Origin: Pontederia crassipes
Lineage: Eukaryota > Streptophyta > Magnoliopsida > Commelinales > Pontederiaceae
NCBI GenBank assembly: GCA_030549335.1
Contig: JAUKPH010000028.1
Location: 62,001 to 126,000 of the forward strand
Direction: 5' to 3'
Length of the DNA stretch: 64,000 bases
A model generated the notes under the pieces. That model worked only from the letters and a program-made list of their open reading frames with translations, was not told the origin of the DNA and made no database searches. Positions 41,801 through 53,800 of the stretch are shown here, piece by piece. The translations under genes and the position numbers were made by a program. How positions within the stretch are numbered: position 1 is the first letter of the stretch; every line of letters begins with the position of its first letter.

Positions 41801-44800
41801 AATGCTTGTTTTTTTACAATTTTTTCTGTTTCAATTATCAAACTGAGTCTCCTCAAATAGAAGTGATATATGCTCAGAAAATCCTATGATAAATACAGGT
41901 TAAGGTTGCTAATGTCGATTGGATTAAGATTATATCAGAAGAAGAGATATTCCTCATGGTAATGGTTTATCTGCTGGTTAGTTCTTTCCCTTGCAGAACA
42001 ATGCATGATGCATCTGCTTTACAATTTGTAGGAAGGATCTACTAGAAGTTTTGACATTTCGGCAGGGACCGAGGATGGAAGCATATTTGATTCTTCCCAG
42101 GTATATGTCATTTACTCATTTTGTTTAGTCTCCTCAACGTCCATGTATTTGATTGATATATCTAACTACTTTTCGTATAGTGTAAACTCTTTGAGAGTCC
42201 TTGCATCTGCTCCCTCCTTGAAAGTTGCATATGTTACATCAGCTTTCTTACACATTTTGTCCTGGGGTCATAGTAAATGGATCGGCTTGAATTTTCTTGT
42301 TTGAACTATCATTAGGATCTTGTCTTCTTGTGAGCTTCTCACATTTCACTAACTTGTCATTGAAAGTGGTTTTTTCTTTGTGATCTTTTTCCTTGAAGTA
42401 TATGTACATGAAAATAAGAGTGCATTTCGAGGATGGCATACTTGAGCTTGTCAACAGGAACTTTTCCTCAGGGGATTCCATAGTTTGTGAACCTGTCTTT
42501 TCAATAAGAGCAACAAGCCATGGTGTTACTACTGTCTATGTAAGTACAAAATAGTACATGCCTATCATCACAGTATTTTAATGACTTTTTGCTTTTTGTA
42601 ACATGTGATTGCTGATAAAGTATTCAATTTCAGCTCAGTGTCAGACAACTGTCTGGTTATGAAGTTTTCAGTCAACTTGTTAAGGTTGAAGTATATAGAC
42701 CACTGCGAGTACATCCTGAATATGTTTATCTTGCACCTGGTGCTTCTTATGTGGTAATCTTTTCTATTTTTTAGCTTGCTATGTAGTGCATGACTACAAC
42801 ATGTCAAGTGCTTGTTCTATGGAAGAGCTCATTTCTTCTCAATTTTGTTATGCACATACTGCCAAAAGCTATATGCTCAATCTGAATATATTTATTGCCT
42901 GCTCTTCAAGTATAAAGTTTAATTATACTCTGTTCGTATGTGTTATGTTATTTTTTGAAAATCGAGATGCTTCATCCGAGTATTATCATCTATGCAGCTT
43001 ACTGTTAAGGATGGCCCAAGTGTTGGAGCTTTCATTGAGTATTCCAGCATGCATGAAGAGACTGCCATAGTCGAGAAATCTTGGGGAAAAGTTTTAGCAA
43101 ATGCCAAAGGAAATGCTGTAAGTAGTTGAGCCTCCTTTAGGTTTGTTTCTTTAACTACTTTTGCTTACATTTCTGTCGACTCACAATCAATCTAAGGATG
43201 GTTGGCTGTACTCTTTTTTTCTTGAAAGAGCCAGTCTTATTTTATGATTAATTTAATAATCTTGTCACTTAATTGAAGCAGTCATAATGTTGTTGCTTCT
43301 GTGGATTAGACTATTCGTGCATCTGTTTATGGGAATGGGGGCATGCTGATTTGTGAAGCATATGCAAAAATACAAGTTGATATTCCAGAACAGATGATTT
43401 TGAACCCACAAAGTGCTCAACTTTGTGTGGGGTGCAAAATGCCAATTTTTCCCGTTATTCCCAAGGTACGCAACTGTGCTGGAAAAAATCGAGTCAGTGT
43501 CTAGTAACTTTTATCAGCAATTATCTCATTCAATGATGTGTGATGCAGGGAGATTTGCTTTCCTTCTACGAGGTTTGTCAAGACTTCAAGTGGACAATTG
43601 CAGATCAGAAGGTGAAGCTAATTTAATCTTTAATGATCTCTGTGCATCTTGAAACTATTGCGGGTTATTTTCTTCCTTTAAGTGGAAATTTAAGACCTTT
43701 TTTAATACTAGGTGATCACATTTCAAACGACTGAAAGTTCGCATGCTAATGCTTGTGAAGGAATGGAGTACCCATGTTACACGTTTGATAATGCTCATCC
43801 ATATATTAATACGTTGTCTGGGAGGTTTGCACCCTAACATGGATACAATCTGTTTGACAAGCATATATTGCTGGGTATTTCTGTCCAATAGAAAGAATAA
43901 GTTGATTCTCTTTGGTGTTGAATATGCTATACGTTTTCAACTACTCTTCATGAAGTTTGTCCTTATTACTGTATATAAAGGAAAATAGTGTTGGCCATTA
44001 GATTTTATGAGTATTCTTTAGGGATCGATCTGGGAGAGTTCTAAGTTCAAAATTTGGCACCATAATTCTTGCAGATTTTACCATAATAGATAAACAGAGA
44101 ATAGCATAAACGAGGACATTCTCCTGAACAACTAGGTTATTTCCTTTTTTTTTTTTTGAGAAGGAAAAGGATGACTACCAAGCCTTGTAGTTGTCATCAA
44201 GGTATATATATCACTATGAAAGGATTAACATGTACAAATGTAGGCTCTCAAGAAGAGAGCGGCAAAAGAGGAAGGATGTACATATACATGAACTTAACCA
44301 AAACCCCACTCCCCAAAAAAGTAAAGTAGTGTGATGTTCAATATTCTCAACTTTCTTGCCCCCCACAAAAAAACAATCTGGTTGCACTGGAGCAAAATAG
44401 CTCAGGTACTGGCCAGAAAGGTCATCAACAGTGCCCCCAACTCTGTCTCTGCCTGGCAAGAGTGCGGAATGACTGTCAAAAACTCAGAATGTCTCTACTT
44501 CTGAGGGGAGTGCTCCTGGCGTGCACATCAGTGACCAAAACTCTCTGGAAGCTGTGCACTCATAAAAAAGATGAGCGATGTCCTATGCCTTGCCACACAG
44601 TGGGCAATGTGTTTGTGTTAGGCGCCCATCTTGTCTTGTATACTATGGTGAGGATCCTGTCACGCTGCATGAGCCAAACAAAGATCTTGACTTTTAGTGA
44701 CACCCGAAAGCGCGCCATCTGAGTGTGCAATCTGCCCTGAAAGTGTTTCCACTAGGTTATTTCCACTTGACAGAGTCTCATATAGTGCTTCTACATGTTT

Positions 44801-47800
44801 ATGTGAAGTTCGAAATAGGTACCATGGGATGCATTTGACACAGCCATTATGCACTTGGTTTTTTGAAGTTTGAAATTTAAAAGATGTAGGATTATTATAG
44901 TTAGCGAATGGTAAAGAATGAGATGAATAGGGGTACTTACAGAATCAATATGTAAAATTATCGCTGGTCTAGATAGAAAAAATTAGAGGCTGAAGCATGG
45001 AACATCTGCCTTTTTATGTTCACATTGATTGTCGATATTGCAATTTCCAACTATTCTTTTGACCACCATTTGTTAATGGCCACTATTGCACATTAGGTTC
45101 TCCGCTGTTATTAAACTTTCTCTCGGATTTTCAAATCCTGGAAGTAATAAAATGTGAATCCAAATTTGTTATCATTGATGATGCAAACTCAAGTAGGTTG
45201 CAATAAGAAGCATGGGAGTGGGGTTTTGAGTAGCTGAGGTACACCTTTTTCTCTTTCCCACTCTATTCTTGAGAGCTCACACTTGTACATTTTGACCATT
45301 TCATAGTTATATATATACATGGATGGCAACCACAAACTTTGGTGGCCATCCTTTTTCCCCTCAAAAATAAAAAATAAAAAGCATGGGACAGAAAATGACT
45401 CCTGATACTGAAGCTGTAATCTTTTATTAGTATAATGTATTGTATCAAATAGCTCATCTTTGATTGCTTTGTAAACTAGCACATTTTTTTTTCATTGTTG
45501 TTACATGCAAATAGGAACATGGAGGCAAAGTTTTATTGCTTTAATAACCTTTGGAGATACTCCTTAATGGATTTCCTCTATGAACAGGTCTGCAGGCAAA
45601 ACAAAAGTTTCTCTAATGGTATCATGTGATTTCATAGTATTTGGTTCTCCTAAAAAAGTGTTCTATAATGCATCAAAAACTTTAGAAGTGGTACCTGACC
45701 CTCCTTTGTCTCTTGGAATACCTATAACTTGGGTTCTACCCCCTTTTTATACAACTTCAGAACTTTTGCCTAGATTGTCCAACTCCTATGGACAACTAGA
45801 TTCAAATAACCACAGAAGGACCTCTTACTCTGTTATGAGAGTCTGTGGAAGGCATGACCAATCAAAAGATGTTACAACTGTTGATGGAGGAAAAATTAGA
45901 ACAAAAGGAAGCAAGGATCTCACTTGCATCCAAGCAAAAGACCAAACAACAGGAAGAACAGAAATTGCATGCTGTATAAGAGTCGCTGAGGTTAGTTATT
46001 CTCTGAAAATCATTTATATGTGAGATTCTGTTCCTTTAGAACTATTGCATTCGCTTTAGTTCAAACTATAATGTGTCATCATTTTCCCTCTCTCTCAAAA
46101 AAAAATCAAACTATAATGTGTCTGTGGTTAGCATGTTGTCCTTCATTCATTTTCCTTCATGAAATTCAGATCATTAATTATTATGTCAGTCTTATGTTTG
46201 GTTGACCCTAAATTGTAGGATTGTTATCTCTGAGTGATGCGAGAATTGATAACAATTAAATGCTAATAAGTGCACTAGTCGCACAAGTAATAAAGTGTAA
46301 GAGTAGAGTGTCGAACCCACGAGGAATTAATTTATTTAACTATACTAATTCCAGAGGCTAATAAGAGACGACATAAAGTTTGGGTAAAAAGAAGTTGTAG
46401 AAAATAAAATTACAGAAAAGTAAATAGTAAAACTAAATTAATCTAATCTAATCTACTGATGCATAGGGCTTATGATGATAACCGAAATTGTAGACAAACT
46501 GAATTGACCAAAGATGACAAGTTAGGTTCTAACGACGGATTAGAGTCTACTCATATTATTGATTTCCGTAAAGGATCAATCAACCTATCTTAATTCAAAT
46601 TAGATTAAGTCTATTCCATCATGGATCATAATCTAATCAAACATGATATTAAGATGCATTAAAATGCAGTCTCTAAATTATTATCACTCATAACATGATA
46701 ATGATTAATAGACCACACAACTAATATTCTTTATCTTACGAGTTGTGATATGCAATACTTGGACTTAAACATCAAGAATTAATTCCACAAAAATCATACA
46801 ATCAAAAGTAACTATTCCTACAAGGATGATAGCTAATTATGGAAGGCAATTAATCTCTGGAAAAGCATTAATAATAGCATGCATATTCGGAAGAAAACTA
46901 AACTATAATCAATTATGAAATAAGGTTTAACAATTTGCTTTTAACGATTAAAACTATTACACAAGTCTTAAACAGAAAAAACTAAATTATCTGGATTACA
47001 GAGGATAGAAAGATGTATAAACTAAGCCTAAAATCATTCCAACATTAAGTAGAACAGATAATACTCTTCGGGAATTACCGATGAACTGCCGCTGAATTCT
47101 CGTCTCGTCTTGAGTCGATCCAGCAGAAATCTTCTCAACGATCCTTCTGAGTCTTCTCACGTTCTTGGCTTTGGAGAATAGGTTGTAGGCCTTAGCATCC
47201 CTAGCATGCTCCCTTCTGGCTGTAGAAGAAACAAAAACATTTTCTTATTCAAAACAAGGAAAATTCGGAGTTGAATTTGTTTTGAAATTTTGGCCTTGTC
47301 AAACTCCGAATTTTGGGTTATAATATATTTCCAAATCATCCTAGAATCATATAATATGAGTAGGAATCCTTGTGCACTTCAAATTCTTCCAAAAATCTGT
47401 CTAAAAGTCGAATATGGGCTTCATCACGGGCTGTTAGAATGATTTAACGACTTAAACAGTATTCGAATCGCATTAGGAATGGGTTTTCACGGCCTGTGAG
47501 ATGGTTTTCACGGCTTAAAAACATGGATTTCACGGCCCGTGCAGGCCTGGCCACGGCCGTGACTCGGGCTGGTTGAAAAATCGCATTTTAACGGGTGAAA
47601 TAGAGTTTCACGGCCCGTTAAATTTCCATCACGGTCCGTTAAAGTAGCATTTCAGCCTTGCTTCACTGTTTTTCACTTTCTGGCTCCGTTTGATTTGAGC
47701 GCGGTTTTTTCTGTTGGCTTCGTAATTCAATTTTCTTGCTTCCTAGATAATAAAATACAACATTTGGATAGATCTTTATTTTTGTAAAATTAATGTAAAT

Positions 47801-50800
47801 AAGCCCATAAAATGATACATGCTATTAGAAAATTCAAAATGAGATTAAATGCAAGGCTAAATATATGTTATATTTTGCATGCATCACTGAACCACAAGTA
47901 AGAAAGTTCCATGCATGTAATATATAATTAACGCAACACTAGTGTAGCTCAAACTCTGAATATGACAGCATTTTATCTTAATAATTAATAGGATTGGGAT
48001 ATGCTAAGCAATCTTTAAAGAAGTAGAAGAATTTGTTTGAATGGTTGACAATGATATGGTGACAAACAATGTTGTCAAACACGTAAAACGGACACGACAC
48101 ATAGGGCTGGGAAACAATGTAACTCGTGAACACGTAATATTGTAATTGGCATGAACCTAAAGACAACAAACAACAACAACAACAAAGCCTTATCCCACTA
48201 GGTGGGGTCGGCTACATGGATCATACGACGCCTCGTTGATCCATGTTCATAAGATTCGACATGATTTTATGTTGGCTGTCGGGGCCTAACACAACCCTCC
48301 TCCTTTATCCGGGCTTGGGACCGGCTATAAAATATAGGCGGAGTTTGGCATGAACCTAAAGACAACATTGTAAATTCTTTATAGTAAAGCAAAATTTGCA
48401 TCACGTTATCAAATATTCAAAAAGCAACATGTCAAAGGACCAATATCCAAATTCCAAATTACCAAAAGTAAAATAAGTTTTGACATCCAAGTCATCAGAA
48501 TTCAAAATAACAAATCCTAATTCAGTAATTCCTAACTTAGTCTTAAACAGGCTATATAATCTTAATCCTTAAAAAAAGCTATATAATTTTAAACCTAATT
48601 AAACAGGTTACTTACTGGAAAACAAGTCGTAAAGTCTTATATAATCTTAATCCTAAAAAACTCCTGCTTGCCGGTACGACACCAGTAGGGAAACCTCAGC
48701 GTAGGCCTCCTTGCTCACGAGCAGGAGCCCTGCACTGCGCTTCCTGCATGCTGAGGACGTGAACAGGGAGACCACAACTCAGGGCTCCCTGCTTGCGAAT
48801 TGAGGGGAGGAAAAGAATGGTGCGTGCAAAGAAAAGAATGGAGAGAGAGAGGAGGGATTCAACATAAGGTGTCAGCGCACGACAGCACGCAGCAGGCGGC
48901 AGCAATGCACGGCAGCAACGCACAACGGAGGTAACTAGGGCATTGAATCTTGGGTTTTTTCCTTATGGTTGTGTTTGGTGATAGGTTCCTAATCCAATTT
49001 TGATCCTAATTAGATCACTTCGAGGGGATCAAACCTCCAATAGACCACTACGAGGGGGTCAAGCCTTCGAGATATTTGCTCTAAGCAATTATCAAAGAAG
49101 ATTATATACTCGTATATGATTAAAAAGAGTTCCAAGGGGCCCTATTTTATAGGGTAAACTCAAACAAGTCCTAGTGGAACTAGAAATAAAAGAAATATCT
49201 CCTCAAAAAAAAAAAAGAAATAGAGTGCTAATCAAACTAGGAAGTAAATAACTAATCCTAATAAAAGGAAAATGAACTATTTCTACTAATATTATGAATT
49301 AGGTTCCTATCATTCCCGCCCTCTTCAAAATAGCCTTGTCCTGAAGGCTATGCAGAAACATGTGAGAGAACTTTTCCTTTCGATGCTTTATCGGATGCTG
49401 CCTCTTGATAATTTGAATAAAATAAAAATCCATCTTTAGAAAGTAGCTTTGACTATGCATCGGTAGCATTGGAACAAGCTTGCATTCGCTGAAGAAAGGG
49501 AATTTGAAATTGATCAAATTCTTTTCGCATGAATAAAATTGACCTTGAGCCTTTGGAGCATCACAATTTTCAAATTTTCTTAAGGCTGAATTAACCGTCA
49601 TAAGCATGAATAAGTCCTTTTTAATATATGATTCTTCAATACACGATGATTGCATGATAATAATGCATTTTGCACTAGATTCTTCAGAAGTTGTTTTCTC
49701 ATTTGACTTAGAATTATAGATGTCTCATCTTTAAAAAATATAAGCAGCAACTATAGTAATGGGCCATCGAGCTTTCACTTCTCGTCGAAGATCGGGGAGA
49801 AGTCCTTCAACAAAAGTTTTCACCAATCGATGTTCGCTCCAATTTTTAATTTGACTTGATAATAATTCGAAACGAGTTTGATACTCCTCAATCGTACTTA
49901 ATTGTTGAATATTTGCAAGCTCATCTTCTACGTGATTTCCCTTGTTTACTAGTTGATATTTGTTTTAGTCGTTGAATACTTGTAAAATTCTTTGAAAGCG
50001 TTCTTCAATTCGAGTAAGATGATCGGCTAATGTTAAAATCTTTGAAGTCGATAAATCCTATGAAGCCATAGATTTTTCCTGCACATTTGAAATATTAGAT
50101 TATGAACTTAAACTATTAAAAGGTTATGATAGACGTTGGTTGATAGTAGTAAGCGGCAGTGATGGCGATGCAGTGGCAGCGGAAGACGAAGATAACTAGG
50201 TTATCGGTCCAACCAAAAATTCGAGATATCACAATTGTCGAAAAAAATCGAACAACTCTGATACCAATTGATAGGTTCCTAGTCCAACTAGGATCCTAAT
50301 TAGATCACTTCGAGGGGATCAAACCTCCAATAGACCAATTCAAGGGGGTCGAGCCTCCAAGATACTTGTTCTAAGTAATTATTAAAGAATATTATATTCT
50401 CATATATGATTAAAAAGAGTTCCTAGGGGCCCTATTTATAGGATAAATCCAAACAAGTCCTAGTAGATCTAGAAATAATAAAAAAATAGTGTTAATCAAA
50501 CTAGGAAGTAAATAACTAATCCTAATCAAAGAAAAATTAACTATTCCTACTAATATTAAGAGCTATATTCCGGCCCTCTTCACAATAGCCTTGTCCTTAA
50601 GGCTATGCAGAAACATGTGAGAGAACTTCTCCTTTCGATGCTTGATCGATGATGTCTCATGATAATTTGAATAAAATAAAGATCCTTCTTCGTAACGTAG
50701 CTTTGGCTAGGCATTAGTAGCTTTGGATCAAACTTGCATCGGCTAAAAAAAGAGAATTCGAAGTTGGCCAAATTCTTTTTGCACGAATAAATTTGTCTTC

Positions 50801-53800
50801 GACATTCTTTAAGGTTGAGTCAACTGTCATAAGTGAATGAGTCATTATTAGTATCTTCAATCAATGACTTTCCAATAATAATGCCTTTTGTAGTAGATTC
50901 TTCAAAAGATGGAATTGTCTTCAATATCTTCTTGTTGAGATAAAGTTTTTAATAAAGATTTCTAAAGAAACTGAAGTGTTGGACTCTTCTGTTTTTTATG
51001 AAAATATTATTGCACTTGTGCTTCTGAATGATTTCTTCAAGTGTCGATTTGATCTATGCCTCTCTTCGTTTAAACGTTATTCTTCCCTTCGGGCAAAAGA
51101 AATAGCAACGAACTATAGTAATGAGCCGTCGAGCTTTCACTTCTCGTCGAAGATCGGGGAAAAGTCCTTCAACAAAAGTTTCCACTAATCGATGTTCGCT
51201 TCAATTTTTAATTTGACTTTGATAATAATTCGGAGGAAAGCCACTGGAGTTCTTTGTGATAGAAAGGTACCCAATAAAGTTAAAGGAAAATTCTATCGTA
51301 CTGCTATAAGGCCAGCAGTGTTATATGGTAGTGAATGTTGGGCTATGAAGGGACAACATGAACGTAAAGTGGGGGTAGCCGAAATGAGGATGTTGAGATG
51401 GATGTGTGGTCATACAAGATTAGATAAGATTAGGAATGACCATATACGTGAACGAGTCGGAGTGGCTCCTATTAGTGAGAAAATGGTAGAGAATCGTTTG
51501 AGATGGTTTGGTCATGTTCAGAGAAGACCATTAGATGCGCCAGTAAGAAGAGTAGATCAAATAATCTGGAGTCCGATTAAAAGAGGGAGAGGGAGGCCAA
51601 GGCGGACACTTGGCGAACTAATAGAGCAAGATCTATTGGTGAATAATATACCGAAAGGTTTGGTTACTAATAGAGCGGAATGGCGTCGTATGATCCATGT
51701 AGCCGACCCCACCTAGTGGGATAAGGCTTTGTTGTTGTTGTTGTTTGATAATAATTCGAAACGAGTCAGATACTCCTCAACCGTAATTAATTGTTGAATA
51801 TTTGTAAGCTCATCTTCTACGTGATTTTCCTTGTTGATATTTGTTTTAGTCGTTGAATACTTGTAGAATTCGTTGAAATCGTTTTTCTATTCGAGTAAGA
51901 CGATCGGCTAATGTTAAAATCTTTGAAGTCGATAAATCCTGTGAAGCCATAGATTTTTCCTGCACATTTGAAATATTAGATTATGAACGTAAACTATTAA
52001 TAAGTTATGATAGAGGTTGGTTGATAGTAGTAAGCGGCGGTGATGGCGATGTAGTGGCAGCAACGGATGCGATAGATGGCAGCGAAAGACGAAGATAACT
52101 AGGTTATTGGTCAAACCAAAAACCCGAGATATCACAATTGTTTGAAAAAGATCGAACAGCTCTGGTATCAATTGATAGGTTCTTAGTCCAACTAGGATCT
52201 TAATTAGATCACTTCGAGGGGATCAAACCTCTAATAGATCACATCGAGCAGGTCGAGCCTCCAAGATACTTGCTCTAAGCAATTATCAAAGAAGATTATA
52301 TTCTCATATATGATTAAAAAGAGTTCCAAGGGGCCCTATTTATAGGGTAAACCAAACAAGTCCTAGTATAACTAGAAATAAAAGAAATAGAGTGCTAATC
52401 AAACTAGGAAGTAAATAGCTAATCCTAATAAAAAGAAAATTTACTATTTCTACTAATATTAAGAATTAGGTTCCTATCATTTGGATGGGAATTTTTAAGT
52501 TCTTGCTAGTTATCGAGAACTAATTGATTAGATAGAAAAATTTAGGTTTGGTGTTTGGATGAAAAATGTAATGATGATAATTTAAAAAGTTGATTTGATA
52601 GATAAGTTTTGGTGGGTGTTTGGATAAAAAGTAAGAAGTAAGAATATAATTAATTATTTTATGAGATATGAAATTACTAGCTGGGTTATTTCCTTAGATC
52701 TCTCTTAAACTATTGCGATTTTCTGCATCTAACCCTAATATATGAACTCATCTAGCGCCTCCCTAAATTATTTTACAATTTTCACTTTAGTTCATCCGTC
52801 TAGTTCTATTAATTTTCTTGTCATTTTTTATTTATTAAATTACTAAACTACCCTTCTCACATCTCTTATAATATTTAAAAGTTTAAAATAATACAATATA
52901 ATAAATATAAAAAAAAGAAAAAATGTGGGGTTGCCCTCCTCTGCAATCTCGTCGTCGGCGAGATCACGGGGGTAGGCGAGCCATCGGCGGCGAGGGACTC
53001 GCCATGTCGGAGGGGTTCGATGGCAGGGGCTCTAGCGGCAGCAGTGTGGGGGGGGGGTGGGGCTCTGTCGCGGGCGATGGGGAGGTAGCAGGAGAGCCAT
53101 GGGAGGGAGGGATCGACGGGGAGGGGGAAGAGCCTTCATCGTGGGGCGATGGACTCGCCGGTGTCGGAGGGGATCGGCGGGGGAAGGGGCTCGGGGTAAG
53201 GCAGCGGCGGCGATCGTGGGGAGGCAACAAGAGAGCCATCAAAAAGGGGGGAGGGGACGCTGGTGTCGGAGGGGATTGAGGGGCAATAGCAGAGCCAACG
53301 CCAAGCTTTCACCAGCTCTTCACTCCCTCATACACTCGACAACAATTCCCCTCCCCTCGTCGTGGCTCTTCCCTCCCTCGGACTCTGGCGAGGGAGAGGA
53401 GGAACATCATTTTTACATTTTTTTATTCAATATAATTATTTATTGTTATATATCTTTTCAAACATTAAAGAAAGGAGAAGGGTAGTTTAGTCATTTAATA
53501 AATAAAAAAAATTGAAAATGATGGGAAAGTTAACGGAACTAGACGGATGGACTAAAGTGGAAATCTCGGAATAGGAATAATTTGGGGAGGCCCTACGGTG
53601 AGTTCATATATTAGGGTTAGATGCAAAAAATCGCGATAGTTTAAGGAAGGTCTAAGGAAATAACCCTCGTAGCATATAAAAATATTATATATAATTACTA
53701 ATTTAAAATTTTATTAAAATATAAGTTGTGTCGCAATATATTAATATTAATCTTGATTAAATAATTTGTATGTTATTAATATTATAATTTATGTAAATCT

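Larger units (their letters stand above)
48974..52484 (-). mobile_element. Tandem Gypsy array: three LTRs, two internal regions
   Basis: Three LTRs share ends TGATAGGAACCTA...TAGGAACCTATCA on minus: 48979-49312, 50269-about 50571 (one end eroded) and 52173-52479. One 5-bp duplication TTTGG brackets the whole array (48974-48978, 52480-52484). Inside each upper LTR is a primer-binding site: TGGTATCAGAG at 50257-50267, and a two-base variant TGATACCAGAG next to 52173. A purine-rich tract (GAAGAGGGCGGGAA) precedes the 49312 LTR. Both internal regions encode only a broken Gag (for example EYQTRFELLSSQIKNWSEHR), so this was a non-autonomous element. Confidence 0.92.

Noticed and set aside
51721..51743. 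TTG microsatellites at several places
   Set aside because: They are the conserved 3' tails of RTE insertions, always after GGGATAAGGCTTTG, not independent microsatellites.
52923..53279. Gly-rich 118-codon frame in the MULE-like core
   Set aside because: Low-complexity GC-rich repeat with no domain. Treated as captured sequence rather than a gene.
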